Source: Paenibacillus sp. 19GGS1-52 (GTDB taxonomy: Bacteria; Bacillota; Bacilli; Paenibacillales; Paenibacillaceae). From it: a stretch of 64,000 nucleotides of DNA. The notes under the pieces were generated by a model. The model had not been told where the DNA came from and made no database searches. It saw nothing but the letters and a program-made list of their open reading frames with translations. A program made the translations under genes and the position numbers. Positions 16,889 to 25,240 of the stretch are shown in pieces (position 1 is the first letter of the stretch; the number at the start of each line of letters is the position of its first letter). The stretch spans positions 2,480,001 through 2,544,000 of the forward strand of contig NZ_CP059724.1 of assembly GCF_022369515.1 (NCBI RefSeq). The letters are read 5' to 3'.

Positions 16889-18283
16889 ATGGTCCCTAAG
16901 CAAATTCCTTTGAAATTATCGGTCTCTGAGCTTCGCAAAGCCTATCTAGTTGGTGCATTGACACCAAAGGAAGTAATCGATGCTGTTATAGCTCGCGCCT
17001 CCAACGACGAAAGCATGAATATTTGGATTACACCACCGTCCTTAGACTTTATTCAACCACATTTGGACCGTTTGTCTACACTTGATCCACAGGAATATCC
17101 GCTTTGGGGCATTCCTTTTGCCATCAAGGATAATATCGATCTTGGTGGAGTGGAGACTACAGCAGGTTGTGCGGAGTATGCCTATACCCCGGAGCAGCAT
17201 TCTGGCATAGTGGCAAGATTAATTGAAGCAGGGGCTCTCCCGGTTGGGAAAAGCAATCTGGATCAGTTCGCTACCGGATTGGTTGGAACGCGGAGTCCTT
17301 ATGGCGAAGCCCACAATGCGCTGCGGCCTGAACTAATTAGTGGCGGTTCCAGTGCAGGCTCATCAGTTGCTGTCGCCCGTGGGCAGGCTGCCTTCTCACT
17401 AGGCACAGATACTGCCGGATCCGGACGTGTGCCTGCTGCCTTGCACGGGCTTGTCGGCTGGAAGCCCAGTCTAGGTTCATGGCCCGTTATTGGTGTGGTT
17501 CCCGCCTGTGCGAGCCTTGACTGTGTCACTGTTATGGCGCACACGCTGGAAGATGTGCTGGAAGTTGACAATGTTGCCAGAGGATTCCACGAGAATGACC
17601 CGTGGTCACGCCACTTACCGGCACCTGTGGAGAAATTACCTCTGCGAATCTGTGTGCCGAAAGAGCCACTAGTCTTCTTTGGCCCGTTCGCGGAATTGTA
17701 TCAACGCGCTTGGGAGTCAGCACTGGAGAAACTGCAGACGTTAAATATTAATGTGGAAACCATAAATACAGATTTGTTTTCTGAAGCAGCAGCGATTCTG
17801 TACGAAGGTCCTTGGGTTGCCGAGCGCTGGGCTGACTTGGGGAACTTTATTGAGGCTAATCCTGGTGTGGCTTTCCCGGTTACCGAAACCGTGCTGCGCT
17901 CTGGGGCGGCTGCTGAATATGATGCAGCTTCGGTATTCCAAGCTATGCATAAGCTGCAGAGCTTTAAGCTTGAAGCCCGAAAAAGACTTCAAGATGCAGT
18001 GTTAATCCTTCCAACAGTAGGAGGGACCTGGACACGCGCTCAGGTTAGAAAGGACCCCATTGCCACCAACCGGCAGATGGGTCTATATACAAACCATTGC
18101 AATCTACTGGATCTATGTGCGGTAGCGCTGCCTGCAGGTTATGCGGACGTCGATCTGCCGTTTGGTATTACCCTGTTTGCACCCGCTGAAGCAGAGGGTC
18201 TTATCCGTGCAGCGGCGAAGCTTTTCTCCCTTTCGCAAGAGCTGGAGTTAAGAGGGGAGGGTGAACATGTTGTTGGACAATAA
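16889..18283 (+). CDS. atzF: Allophanate hydrolase, amidase domain
   Basis: Amidase-signature enzyme, 464 aa, expected to hydrolyse allophanate. The Ser-cisSer-Lys triad regions are visible: Lys in IPFAIKDNID, cis-Ser in GGSSAGSSVAVARG, and the nucleophile region in LGTDTAGSGRVPAAL. It ends where the amidase domain of AtzF/DUR1 ends; the small C-terminal domain normally fused to it (family total about 600 aa) is encoded by the next gene. A GAGAGGAGAG site precedes the ATG, and the carboxylase stop lies 28 bp upstream. Its product would be N-carboxycarbamate, which decays or is processed to CO2 and ammonium. The gene symbol is given by function. Confidence 0.9.
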   Translation: MVPKQIPLKLSVSELRKAYLVGALTPKEVIDAVIARASNDESMNIWITPPSLDFIQPHLDRLSTLDPQEYPLWGIPFAIKDNIDLGGVETTAGCAEYAYTPEQHSGIVARLIEAGALPVGKSNLDQFATGLVGTRSPYGEAHNALRPELISGGSSAGSSVAVARGQAAFSLGTDTAGSGRVPAALHGLVGWKPSLGSWPVIGVVPACASLDCVTVMAHTLEDVLEVDNVARGFHENDPWSRHLPAPVEKLPLRICVPKEPLVFFGPFAELYQRAWESALEKLQTLNINVETINTDLFSEAAAILYEGPWVAERWADLGNFIEANPGVAFPVTETVLRSGAAAEYDAASVFQAMHKLQSFKLEARKRLQDAVLILPTVGGTWTRAQVRKDPIATNRQMGLYTNHCNLLDLCAVALPAGYADVDLPFGITLFAPAEAEGLIRAAAKLFSLSQELELRGEGEHVVGQ

Positions 18284-18665
18284 GAAGACAACCCTATTGG
18301 TAGCGGTCTGCGGTCTGCATATGCGGGGTTTTCCACTCGAAAAACAGATGATCGAATATCATGCAAAGTTTCTGCGTGAAGATAATACAGCGGCAAAATA
18401 TAAGCTCTACAAGTTGCCTACTATACCGGCTAAGCCAGGACTAATTAAACAAACTGCAGACGGCAATTCAATCCGGCTTGAAATCTGGGAAATGCCATTG
18501 GCAGATTTCGGAGCCTTTACTGCCGGGATTCCAGCACCGCTTGGCATCGGCAAGGTGGAGCTGGAGAATGGTGAAGAGGTCAGTGGTTTTATCTGTGAGG
18601 GATATGCGGCGCTGGGAGCCGAAGATATTACTTCTTCTGGGGGCTGGCGAAATATAAGCCAGTAA
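18267..18665 (+). CDS. Stand-alone allophanate hydrolase C-terminal domain (AtzF-CTD-like)
   Basis: Small protein of 132 aa that matches the C-terminal domain of AtzF-type allophanate hydrolases, with WEMPLADFGAFTAGIPAPLG, a GFICEGYAALGAEDIT segment and the closing GGWRN. In AtzF that domain carries the second decarboxylating step and aids oligomer formation. It overlaps the end of the amidase gene by 17 bases in another frame and has its own ribosome site GAGGGGAGGG inside the upstream gene, before ATG 18267 (a GTG at 18261 is also in frame). The amidase plus this gene add up to about 596 aa, the size of a fused enzyme. The overlap with a strong ribosome site favours a genuine two-gene arrangement over a sequencing frameshift. 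Confidence 0.82.
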   Translation: MLLDNKKTTLLVAVCGLHMRGFPLEKQMIEYHAKFLREDNTAAKYKLYKLPTIPAKPGLIKQTADGNSIRLEIWEMPLADFGAFTAGIPAPLGIGKVELENGEEVSGFICEGYAALGAEDITSSGGWRNISQ

Positions 18666-18670
18666 GAATA

Positions 18671-18717
18671 AAGATCGCAGCCAAACTCCTTTTTAGGATT
18701 GGGCTGCGATCTTTTTC
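18671..18717. terminator. Terminator between the convergent guanidine and proline operons
   Basis: A 12-bp stem (AAGATCGCAGCC with GGCTGCGATCTT), extended by imperfect pairs around a T-rich loop, is followed by T residues on the plus strand and A residues before it, so it can serve both directions. Confidence 0.85.
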
Positions 18718-18733
18718 ATACTTAGGAAACAGC

Positions 18734-19600
18734 CTATTTGAGTTCTTGCTCCAGTGCTACGCCCATCTCTCGAGAGCGTTCTGCACAGCGGTTCACTGCG
18801 GCTATGACCGTTTCGAAGAAATCCCCTTTATCTAGCACTTCCAGCGCCGCTTGGGTAGAACCGTTCGGTGAAGTTACTTTTTTGCGCAGGGCAGCGGGTG
18901 TTTCTCCGGTCTGCTGCACCATGCGGGCGGCACCCAGAACGGTTTGTACCGTGAGTTCAGTGCTTTGTTCCACAGGAAGTCCACCACGGATACCGGCCGC
19001 GATCATGGCTTCCATCATGTAATAGATATAAGCTGGGCCGCTGCCAGAGATGCCGGTTAAGGTTTCCATCCGTTCCTCATCGATGACGGTTGTCAGGCCA
19101 ACAGCTTCAAAGATGTTAAGGGCAAGACGACGACCAGCCTCATCCACTTGCTTGGAAAAAGCTAAACCTGTAGCCCCGAGGCCAATCGAACTTGAAGTAT
19201 TGGGCATCGTGCGTACTACGGGTTGTTGGGTACCTAGCAGACCCTGAATGGTGCGGATAGACAAGCCTGCAATGACAGAGATGATCAGCTGATCCGCAGA
19301 GAGGATTGGTCCTAGGTTGCGCAAAGCTTCCGCAGCATCCTTAGGTTTCATTGCTAAAACAATGACCGGAGAATTTCGCAGATATTCTATTTTTTGCTCC
19401 GAATCGTTGCTGCCTATAACGCCATAGCGGCTTCGCAGTTCGGCCAAGCGCTCACTCCCGCTGCGGTTTAGCATAATGATCTTGTCGGATGACACCACAC
19501 TACGGGAAATCATTCCGCGAACGATAGCTTCTGCCATCGAGCCTGCGCCATAAAACACAATATTATGATTAATAAGTGGAACTGAAGGTTGCTGACACAT
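18734..19600 (-). CDS. proC: Pyrroline-5-carboxylate reductase
   Basis: Cytosolic NAD(P)H-dependent enzyme for the last step of proline synthesis, reducing pyrroline-5-carboxylate to proline. The Rossmann motif is GAGSMAEA near residues 19-26, VLAMKP and VRTMPNTSSSIG follow, and the C-terminal signature is seen around ETLTGISGSGPAYIYYMMEA. The 288-aa length is slightly longer than the usual 265-280 because of an N-terminal extension. AGGAGG precedes the ATG at 19600. It is the third gene of a minus-strand proB-proA-proC operon, 44 bp after proA, and ends just before the shared terminator. Confidence 0.95.
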   Translation of the reverse strand: MCQQPSVPLINHNIVFYGAGSMAEAIVRGMISRSVVSSDKIIMLNRSGSERLAELRSRYGVIGSNDSEQKIEYLRNSPVIVLAMKPKDAAEALRNLGPILSADQLIISVIAGLSIRTIQGLLGTQQPVVRTMPNTSSSIGLGATGLAFSKQVDEAGRRLALNIFEAVGLTTVIDEERMETLTGISGSGPAYIYYMMEAMIAAGIRGGLPVEQSTELTVQTVLGAARMVQQTGETPAALRKKVTSPNGSTQAALEVLDKGDFFETVIAAVNRCAERSREMGVALEQELK

Positions 19601-19644
19601 GGCTAAATTCCTCCTAAATGTTAAGTGGATCCAATACTTGAATA

Positions 19645-20892
19645 CTAACCCCGTACTTGCCCGGTGCCATAAATTTTATATTTGGTTGAAGTGAGTGCTG
19701 GCAGACCCATTGGTCCGCGCGCATGCAGCTTTTGGGTGCTGATGCCGATTTCGGCACCAAATCCGAACTCGAAGCCATCGGTGAAGCGAGTGGAAGCATT
19801 GTGGTATACAGCAGCAGCGTCAACCTCTTGTAAAAAGCGTGCCGCCTGCGCTTGATCTTCAGTAACAATACACTCGGAGTGTTTGGTTCCGTACTTGGCG
19901 ATATGGGCCAATGCTTCATCAAGGCTGCTGACGATTTTGAGATTAAGAATATAATCGTTGTATTCCGTTGCATAGTCCTCCAGAGTTGCTGGTAAGGCCC
20001 AAGGAACAATAGCTACTGTTTCTGGACAGCCACGTAACTCTACCTTAACTTCCTGGAATGCCTCTGCCAAGGAATATAAATATTTGCTGGCATAATCACG
20101 GTGAATAAGAAGAGTTTCCATGGAGTTGCAGACGGAGGGACGCTGAGCCTTAGCATTGATGCTAATCTTGAGGGCCATTTCTGGAATAGCACTTGCATCT
20201 AAATAAGTATGGCAAATACCGGCCCCTGTCTCAATTACAGGCACTGTGGCATTAAGCACGACATTTTGAATTAGCGAGCTGCCTCCGCGTGGAATAATAA
20301 CATCAAGCAAGCCGTTCAGCTTCAGCATTTCATCAACCGAGGCCCGAGTAGGGTCTTCGATCAGTTGCAGCGCATCCTGCGGCATGGAGGTTTCGGCAAG
20401 GGCGCTGTGCAGCACCTCGACGATTTTGCGGTTGGATGACAGTGCAGAAGAGCCACCGCGCAGAACTACTGCGTTGCCAGTCTTCAGACATAGTCCTGCT
20501 GCATCTACAGTTACATTCGGACGCGCCTCATAGATGATGCCGATGACACCAAGGGGTACGCGGATCTTCTCAATAGAAAGTCCATTCGGGCGTTCAATGG
20601 TTTCCAGTGTGTCACCGATGGGGTCAGGAAGTACAACAATCTGCTGCAGTCCGTCGGCAATACTGCCAATTCGTTCCACATTTAGAGCAAGTCGGTCGAG
20701 CATGGATTCCGGAGTTCCATTCAAACGTCCGCGTTCCAGATCCTCGGCGTTGGCGGCAATGATAGCCGCAGCTTCGCGGCGCAAGGCATCCGCCATCATT
20801 AGCAAAGCCTCATTTTTTTGTCCGGTAGTCAAGCTTGCCAACACTCCCGCGGTTCCCTTGGCTAAGGTTGCTTTATTTACAACTTCACTCAT
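19645..20892 (-). CDS. proA: Gamma-glutamyl phosphate reductase (glutamate-5-semialdehyde dehydrogenase)
   Basis: Cytosolic NADPH-dependent enzyme that reduces gamma-glutamyl phosphate to glutamate semialdehyde. It is an aldehyde-dehydrogenase-fold protein with the ProA features IGIIYEARPNVTVDAA, the catalytic cysteine in RPSVCNSMETLLIH, and DGFEFGFGAEIGIST near the C-terminus. The open frame reaches 20922, but AGGAGG lies seven bases before the ATG at 20892 (MSEVVNKATL), giving a 415-aa protein of normal length. It follows proB by 42 bp in the T-box-controlled operon. Confidence 0.95.
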   Translation of the reverse strand: MSEVVNKATLAKGTAGVLASLTTGQKNEALLMMADALRREAAAIIAANAEDLERGRLNGTPESMLDRLALNVERIGSIADGLQQIVVLPDPIGDTLETIERPNGLSIEKIRVPLGVIGIIYEARPNVTVDAAGLCLKTGNAVVLRGGSSALSSNRKIVEVLHSALAETSMPQDALQLIEDPTRASVDEMLKLNGLLDVIIPRGGSSLIQNVVLNATVPVIETGAGICHTYLDASAIPEMALKISINAKAQRPSVCNSMETLLIHRDYASKYLYSLAEAFQEVKVELRGCPETVAIVPWALPATLEDYATEYNDYILNLKIVSSLDEALAHIAKYGTKHSECIVTEDQAQAARFLQEVDAAAVYHNASTRFTDGFEFGFGAEIGISTQKLHARGPMGLPALTSTKYKIYGTGQVRG

Positions 20893-20934
20893 GGCGATAC
20901 CTCCTAAAAGTTTTGTGAGCATAAGTTAAACCAG

Positions 20935-22038
20935 TTATCTCAATGTTATCCATTCGTCGCGGTGAATGACCTCCAGGCGGTGCACTTCCCCCAGCTTCGG
21001 CACAACCTGCTGGCTCGGCAATCCTTGAATGCTGCGAAGCTGGATATCATCATAATTGACAATGCCCCGTCCAAGCAGCTGTGAATCCGGTCCGAGAACC
21101 TCAACCACATCCCCGGCATGGAAGTTGCCTTCAGTCCGTTTGACACCGACAGGAAGCAGACTATGACCGCCATGCAGCAGGGCTTCAACGGCTCCGTCAT
21201 CTACATAAAGTGAGCCAAGCGGAGTGGACATGAAGCCGAGCCATTGTTTCTTGACGGGTAGGGAAGCTGATGTAGTGGCAAAATAAGTACCTCTACCTTT
21301 CCCATCCGCAGCCAGCTGTAAGTCTCCCGGTTCGGTTGCTCGCCCGATAAAGACAGGAACGCCGCCCCGCGTAGCAATCTTGGCTGCATCAATTTTGGAG
21401 CGCATGCCGCCTGTTCCCACGCTGGAGCCAGCGCCACCGGCTATAGCATAAATTTCCGGGGTGATATCCTCTATCGTCGGATAGCGGACAGCATCAGGTT
21501 GCTTGCGCGGGTCCCCACTGTATAATCCATCCATGTCGGTCAATACCAGGAGCCTTGAGGCCTTTAGCAAGTTGGCGACAAGCGCCGATAGCGTGTCGTT
21601 ATCGCCAAATTTCAGCTCATCGACTGAAACGGTATCATTCTCGTTGAATACGGGGACAGCGCCTTGCCGTAGTAGCTCTTCGACTGTCATCACAGCGTTA
21701 TTCATGGCCCGTCGACTACAAAAGTCGGTGCGGGTCAGTAATATTTGTGCCGTTGTAAGACCAAATGCTGCGAAGGCTTCCTGATAAGCCTGCATGAGCA
21801 GCACCTGGCCTACGGCTGCGGCGGCCTGCTTCTCATGCAGCAGCTTTGGGCGTACCGGATAACCGATACTGCGGAAGCCTGCCGCTACCGCACCCGAGGT
21901 GACCAGCAGAACTTCACAGCCACTTTGCCGCAATCCGGCAATCTCGGCGGCGAAGAAAGCGACCGCCTTACGGTTTAATCCGCCTTCCGGGCCTGTAAGC
22001 GAGCTGCTCCCTATTTTGACCACTACTCGTGTCGTCAT
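20935..22038 (-). CDS. proB: Glutamate 5-kinase with C-terminal PUA domain
   Basis: Cytosolic kinase that phosphorylates glutamate to gamma-glutamyl phosphate, the feedback-regulated first step of proline synthesis. The amino-acid-kinase domain covers about 1-255 (VVKIGSSSLT at the start, PVFNENDTVSVDELKFGDND, and VGTGGMRSKIDAAKIA), and the PUA domain covers about 275-355. The 367-aa length is normal. GGAAGTGAAAGG precedes the ATG. It is the first gene behind a proline T-box, so expression should rise when uncharged tRNA-Pro accumulates. The PUA domain is usual in the family though its role is not settled. Confidence 0.95.
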   Translation of the reverse strand: MTTRVVVKIGSSSLTGPEGGLNRKAVAFFAAEIAGLRQSGCEVLLVTSGAVAAGFRSIGYPVRPKLLHEKQAAAAVGQVLLMQAYQEAFAAFGLTTAQILLTRTDFCSRRAMNNAVMTVEELLRQGAVPVFNENDTVSVDELKFGDNDTLSALVANLLKASRLLVLTDMDGLYSGDPRKQPDAVRYPTIEDITPEIYAIAGGAGSSVGTGGMRSKIDAAKIATRGGVPVFIGRATEPGDLQLAADGKGRGTYFATTSASLPVKKQWLGFMSTPLGSLYVDDGAVEALLHGGHSLLPVGVKRTEGNFHAGDVVEVLGPDSQLLGRGIVNYDDIQLRSIQGLPSQQVVPKLGEVHRLEVIHRDEWITLR

Positions 22039-22071
22039 TGCCTTTCACTTCCTCAATGTGTTAATAAAATG

Positions 22072-22115
22072 ACAAAAAAGCCCCCATCCTTAGACTTAGC
22101 AAAGGACGAAAGCTT
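22072..22115 (-). terminator. T-box terminator hairpin before proB
   Basis: On the minus strand a 14-bp stem with G-U pairs (AAGCTTTCGTCCTT with AAGGATGGGGGCTT) and a 10-base loop is followed by TTTTTT. It lies directly after the T-box sequence. Confidence 0.9.
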
Positions 22116-22310
22116 GGTTAACTTCCGCGGTACCACCTTCATTGATGAGGGTTCATCCGACTTCATTCTCATAACGGGAGCATCCGTCCTGCGCAAGGCA
22201 GGCCGCTCGGGGGTAGGATTCGGAACGCTACCGCGGTAAATTCTCTCAGCTATCAGAATTTACTCTCTGGACGCGGTAGACTCGTTCTTACTGGTCCCGT
22301 CTGCACGTTT
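22072..22310 (-). ncRNA. T-box riboswitch (tRNA-Pro) leader of proBAC
   Basis: Minus-strand leader with the conserved T-box AAGGTGGTACCGCGG (22125-22139) just before a terminator. Upstream are the stem I landmarks GCTGAGAGAA and a specifier loop reading GAATCCTACC, in which CCT (22215-22217) is a proline codon. T-boxes read the charging state of the tRNA that matches the specifier, so uncharged tRNA-Pro should favour the antiterminator and turn on proB. A proline specifier ahead of proline biosynthesis genes is consistent with the same arrangement known in Bacillus. Confidence 0.93.
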
Positions 22311-22325
22311 CACTATTTGTCCTTT

Positions 22326-22354
22326 AGAATACCATGGAGCAGGACGGTTTGCAA
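22326..22354 (-). promoter_or_regulatory. Sigma-A promoter of the proBAC operon
   Basis: On the minus strand TTGCAA (-35) and TATTCT (-10) are separated by exactly 17 bases. The T-box leader begins just downstream. Confidence 0.75.
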
Positions 22355-22463
22355 AGGGAGATGGAACTATATATTTCTAACTGCAGCAGACCTCAAATAG
22401 TATGTTTATCCTGCGGTAGATCGGGCAAAATACTTATAATCTGTTAGCAGGAGGTTGATGATA

Positions 22464-22661
22464 ATGGCTGGAAGCGAAAATATCAATAAGGAAAAGCATA
22501 AGAATTCAGATGAATCACTAGCGTTTCATAGTAATGCGATCCGCGAGTTTGTGGAAGATAAGACCGGAAACCCTGGAACCAAAGGACCGGTTGATGAGAG
22601 TACCGCCCGTATGTCAGACGATCAGAACAGGCTGATTACTGAGCACAATAGGCAGGATTAG
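22464..22661 (+). CDS. Small hydrophilic protein of unknown function
   Basis: A 65-aa, strongly hydrophilic and charged protein with no signal peptide, membrane segment or cysteine; I do not recognise the family. It is rich in Asn, Asp, Glu and Lys and probably largely disordered. The start is ATG at 22464, nine bases after a perfect AGGAGG; in-frame TTG and ATG codons just upstream are closer to the ribosome site. It is transcribed away from the proB promoter and ends before a strong terminator, which with the ribosome site supports a real gene. Confidence 0.65.
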   Translation: MAGSENINKEKHKNSDESLAFHSNAIREFVEDKTGNPGTKGPVDESTARMSDDQNRLITEHNRQD

Positions 22662-22731
22662 GCAAGAGGATCATTTGGAGCGGTTGCAGGACGGGTGCCA
22701 TTCATATAAAGAACAGCAAAGCCGTTTCTTC

Positions 22732-22776
22732 TATAAATAAGGGGTAAGCGTAGCTTATCCCTTATTTATATTTTTG
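22732..22776 (+). terminator. Strong terminator after the small hydrophilic gene
   Basis: An 18-bp stem (arms 22732-22749 and 22753-22770, one wobble) with a three-base loop is followed by ATTTTTG. The remaining stretch to 22935 shows no gene or convincing structure. Confidence 0.85.
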
Positions 22777-22935
22777 TTAAAATACAAAAAACCGCAACTT
22801 TACGGGCACACATAGAACTAATTCCAACGGATGTAACAGAGGTCAGCATATCGAAATAGAGGCTCACTTATCAAGAATGTGAATAGGATCAGGTCTTTGA
22901 TGTGGGATTTTATGCAGTACTGTCCTGTAATTCTT

Positions 22936-23847
22936 CTATTTCTCTACCAGATCCGCAACAGTGGATTTAAAGGTTTCCATAAAAGCTTCCGCAGCCTTAG
23001 ACAAATAACGACCGCGGCGGTAAGCCACAACTAATGTTCGGCTGGGAATGGGATCAGCGAGCGGTAAGTAGACAGGAACGAATTCACTCCGCGGTGCACG
23101 GGCAATAAAATGTGGCACCAGCGTTACTCCCATGCCTGTAGCAACTAGTGACTGTACCGTTTCCATATTATTGCTCTCAAAGACGATCCGCGGCTCAAAA
23201 CCTGCCGCTTGGCAGAGTTCCACCGTCATCTTACGAAACCCCTGACCTTCCTTAAGTACAATAAAAGGTTCGTCCTTGAGCTCTATCAGTGAAGTGCGGA
23301 TTCCCTTAGCATTGCGGGAAGCTAGCCAATGTTCAGGGGGGACAGCGAGATCTATCCTTTCCTCACCAAGCACTTCGTAAGCAAGGCTAGGGATCTCCAG
23401 TGGAAGGGAGAGCAGGCTGAGATCTGTCTGTCCACTAGCGGTAAGCTTCTCCAGATTCATGGAGGAATCCTCAAGCAGTGTGATTTCCACTTCCGGATAC
23501 TTTAGTTTGAAGACTGGCAGTACATGCGGCAATAGATGTGCACCGGTAATGGGCATGCTGCCTACAACAACGCGGCCGGTACGTAACTGGGAAATGTCGG
23601 ACATTTCCTGACGCAGCAATTCAACAGCGTCGATAATTATCTGGGCCTGTTCTATAAATTTTGCTCCAGCATGGGTCAGTTCCACCGAACTTGTATTCCG
23701 CTGAAAAAGCAGCACTCCTAGCTCCTTCTCAAGCTTGGACAGCTGTTGGCTGAGTGAGGGCTGAGCAATGTGCAGCTTCTCAGCGGCCCGGGAGAAGTTT
23801 CTTTCGGCTGCAATTTGCAGCGCATATTGCAATTGTCTTAGTTCCAT
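22936..23847 (-). CDS. LysR-family transcriptional regulator
   Basis: DNA-binding regulator of 303 aa. The N-terminal winged helix-turn-helix (about 1-60) reads ELRQLQYALQIAAERNFSRA and contains AQPSLSQQLSKLEKELG, the classic LysR recognition helix region. The C-terminal part (about 90-295) is the periplasmic-binding-protein-like effector domain. It is transcribed divergently from a RimJ/RimL-type acetyltransferase gene 94 bp away, the usual layout for a LysR regulator and its target, so that gene or itself may be controlled. The effector is unknown; the sequence is closest in style to CynR/CbbR-like proteins. Confidence 0.88.
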   Translation of the reverse strand: MELRQLQYALQIAAERNFSRAAEKLHIAQPSLSQQLSKLEKELGVLLFQRNTSSVELTHAGAKFIEQAQIIIDAVELLRQEMSDISQLRTGRVVVGSMPITGAHLLPHVLPVFKLKYPEVEITLLEDSSMNLEKLTASGQTDLSLLSLPLEIPSLAYEVLGEERIDLAVPPEHWLASRNAKGIRTSLIELKDEPFIVLKEGQGFRKMTVELCQAAGFEPRIVFESNNMETVQSLVATGMGVTLVPHFIARAPRSEFVPVYLPLADPIPSRTLVVAYRRGRYLSKAAEAFMETFKSTVADLVEK

Positions 23848-23941
23848 ATTGATAAACTCCTTGGGATTGAATAGAATTGCTTATAAGTATATCCTATAAA
23901 GCTGGGGTTTAATATAAGTAAACCTACTTCAACGAGAAGAG

Positions 23942-24502
23942 ATGATTAATTTGAATAATGAGCTTGGAACACGGATTTATCTTCGGTTTTTTGTGCCTGG
24001 CGATGCGCAGGAGCGTGTGGATGTGGAGATCCGCAACCGGGCTGTTTTTGAAAAAGTATCAATCGATCGTGATGAATCCTACTACACCTTGGAAGGTCAG
24101 GCCGAGCTTATCGTTCGTTGGGCGCAAGAAAAAGAAGCTCATCGGCGCTATGTATTTGGGATCTTCCTGCACGAAACTGGACAATTGATCGGTGATATTT
24201 CACTGGTTGAAATCATGCCGGACACCACAAAGAAATGGATTCTTGGCTATGCCTTGGATCAGGCCCACCAGGGTCATGGATATATGAGTGAAACCATTCC
24301 GCTAGTTCTGGAATTTGCTTTTCAAGAGACGGGGATCAAGCGAATTGAAGCAGGGGCGGTTCCCGAGAATGCCGCTTCGATTCGGGTACTCAAGAAGGCA
24401 GGTTTCCAAACAGTAGAAGGAAGCAGTCCTCATAGAGTTAAGATCAATGGAAAATGGGAAGAACATCTGCTGTTTTTTATCGAAGCTGGAGAGGGACAAT
24501 AA
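23942..24502 (+). CDS. RimJ/RimL-type GNAT acetyltransferase
   Basis: Cytosolic acetyl-CoA-dependent acyltransferase of 186 aa. It has the GNAT motif A as ALDQAHQGHGYMSETIPLVL and motif B as NAASIRVLKKAGFQ, typical of the RimJ/RimL (Acetyltransf_3) branch that modifies protein N-termini, amino acids or antibiotics. The ATG at 23942 is very close to GAGAAGAG. It is divergent from the LysR gene and followed by an unrelated TetR gene. Substrate is unknown. Confidence 0.8.
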   Translation: MINLNNELGTRIYLRFFVPGDAQERVDVEIRNRAVFEKVSIDRDESYYTLEGQAELIVRWAQEKEAHRRYVFGIFLHETGQLIGDISLVEIMPDTTKKWILGYALDQAHQGHGYMSETIPLVLEFAFQETGIKRIEAGAVPENAASIRVLKKAGFQTVEGSSPHRVKINGKWEEHLLFFIEAGEGQ

Positions 24503-24551
24503 TGCATGGCTTAGAAAGTAATGAATAATGTATTAATTTTACAAATTAAGC

Positions 24552-24603
24552 TGGACAATAGGATATGGATAGCATATCCTTATTACATACCGGACGTTCG
24601 GTA
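24552..24603 (+). promoter_or_regulatory. Promoter and palindromic operators of the tetR-like gene
   Basis: A possible promoter, TGGACA and TATCCT 18 bases apart, carries one perfect inverted repeat (GGATATG-5-CATATCC, 24561-24579). A second follows at once, TACCGGACGTTCGGTA (24588-24603), of the kind bound by TetR-family dimers. Autoregulation by the downstream TetR protein is inferred. Confidence 0.5.
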
Positions 24604-24628
24604 CTAAATTGAAGGGGCACTAATAGAT

Positions 24629-25228
24629 ATGAACAGACCCAAACAGTATAATCCTGTCTTAACGAAGGAAAATATTCTCGAACAAGCGAAACAGCTTTTT
24701 TCCAAAAAAGGCTACGCCGCCACCACCATTTCGGATATTTGCAGGGCTACCGGCGTCAGCAAGGGAAGTATTTATCACCATTTTAAGAATAAAGAAGATC
24801 TGTTTATTAGCTTGGCTGAACATTCCTTCGGAAATTCATGGAAAGATTGGGATATTAAATCGTCAGCGTATACATCAGTTATAGACAAATTGTACGCATA
24901 CAGCGACCTTTTCGTGGACAATCTGGAGCGGCCGCTTACGAAAGCGGGAGAAGATTTTATCAACAGTGTGGGTATGGAATCGGAAATTGGGCAAAGGTTC
25001 TATACCATCGTAACAGGGTATATCGAACGGTTTGAACTTCTTATAACAGAGGGAATAGAGAGAGGGGAACTGGTATCCGAGGATCCTAAAGAGTTGGCTT
25101 TTATTATCTTGAGCTATTTTTCCGGACTGAGCGACAATCTGCAGTTTATGGATAAAGAGGCGATGAAGCCGCGGTTTCGTAAAGCTGTACATTTGCTGCT
25201 TGAGGGCATTCGACAACGACAGGAATGA
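24629..25228 (+). CDS. TetR/AcrR-family transcriptional regulator
   Basis: Regulator of 199 aa with the N-terminal TetR helix-turn-helix (about 14-60): ILEQAKQLFSKKGYAATTIS then CRATGVSKGSIYHHFKNKEDL. The C-terminal helical ligand domain is of the AcrR_C type. A palindrome typical of TetR operators lies just before the gene. It ends 12 bp before the glycosyltransferase gene, so the two probably form an operon in which the regulator controls envelope glycan synthesis. Ligand unknown. Confidence 0.87.
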   Translation: MNRPKQYNPVLTKENILEQAKQLFSKKGYAATTISDICRATGVSKGSIYHHFKNKEDLFISLAEHSFGNSWKDWDIKSSAYTSVIDKLYAYSDLFVDNLERPLTKAGEDFINSVGMESEIGQRFYTIVTGYIERFELLITEGIERGELVSEDPKELAFIILSYFSGLSDNLQFMDKEAMKPRFRKAVHLLLEGIRQRQE

Positions 25229-25240
25229 GGGGGACGCTGT

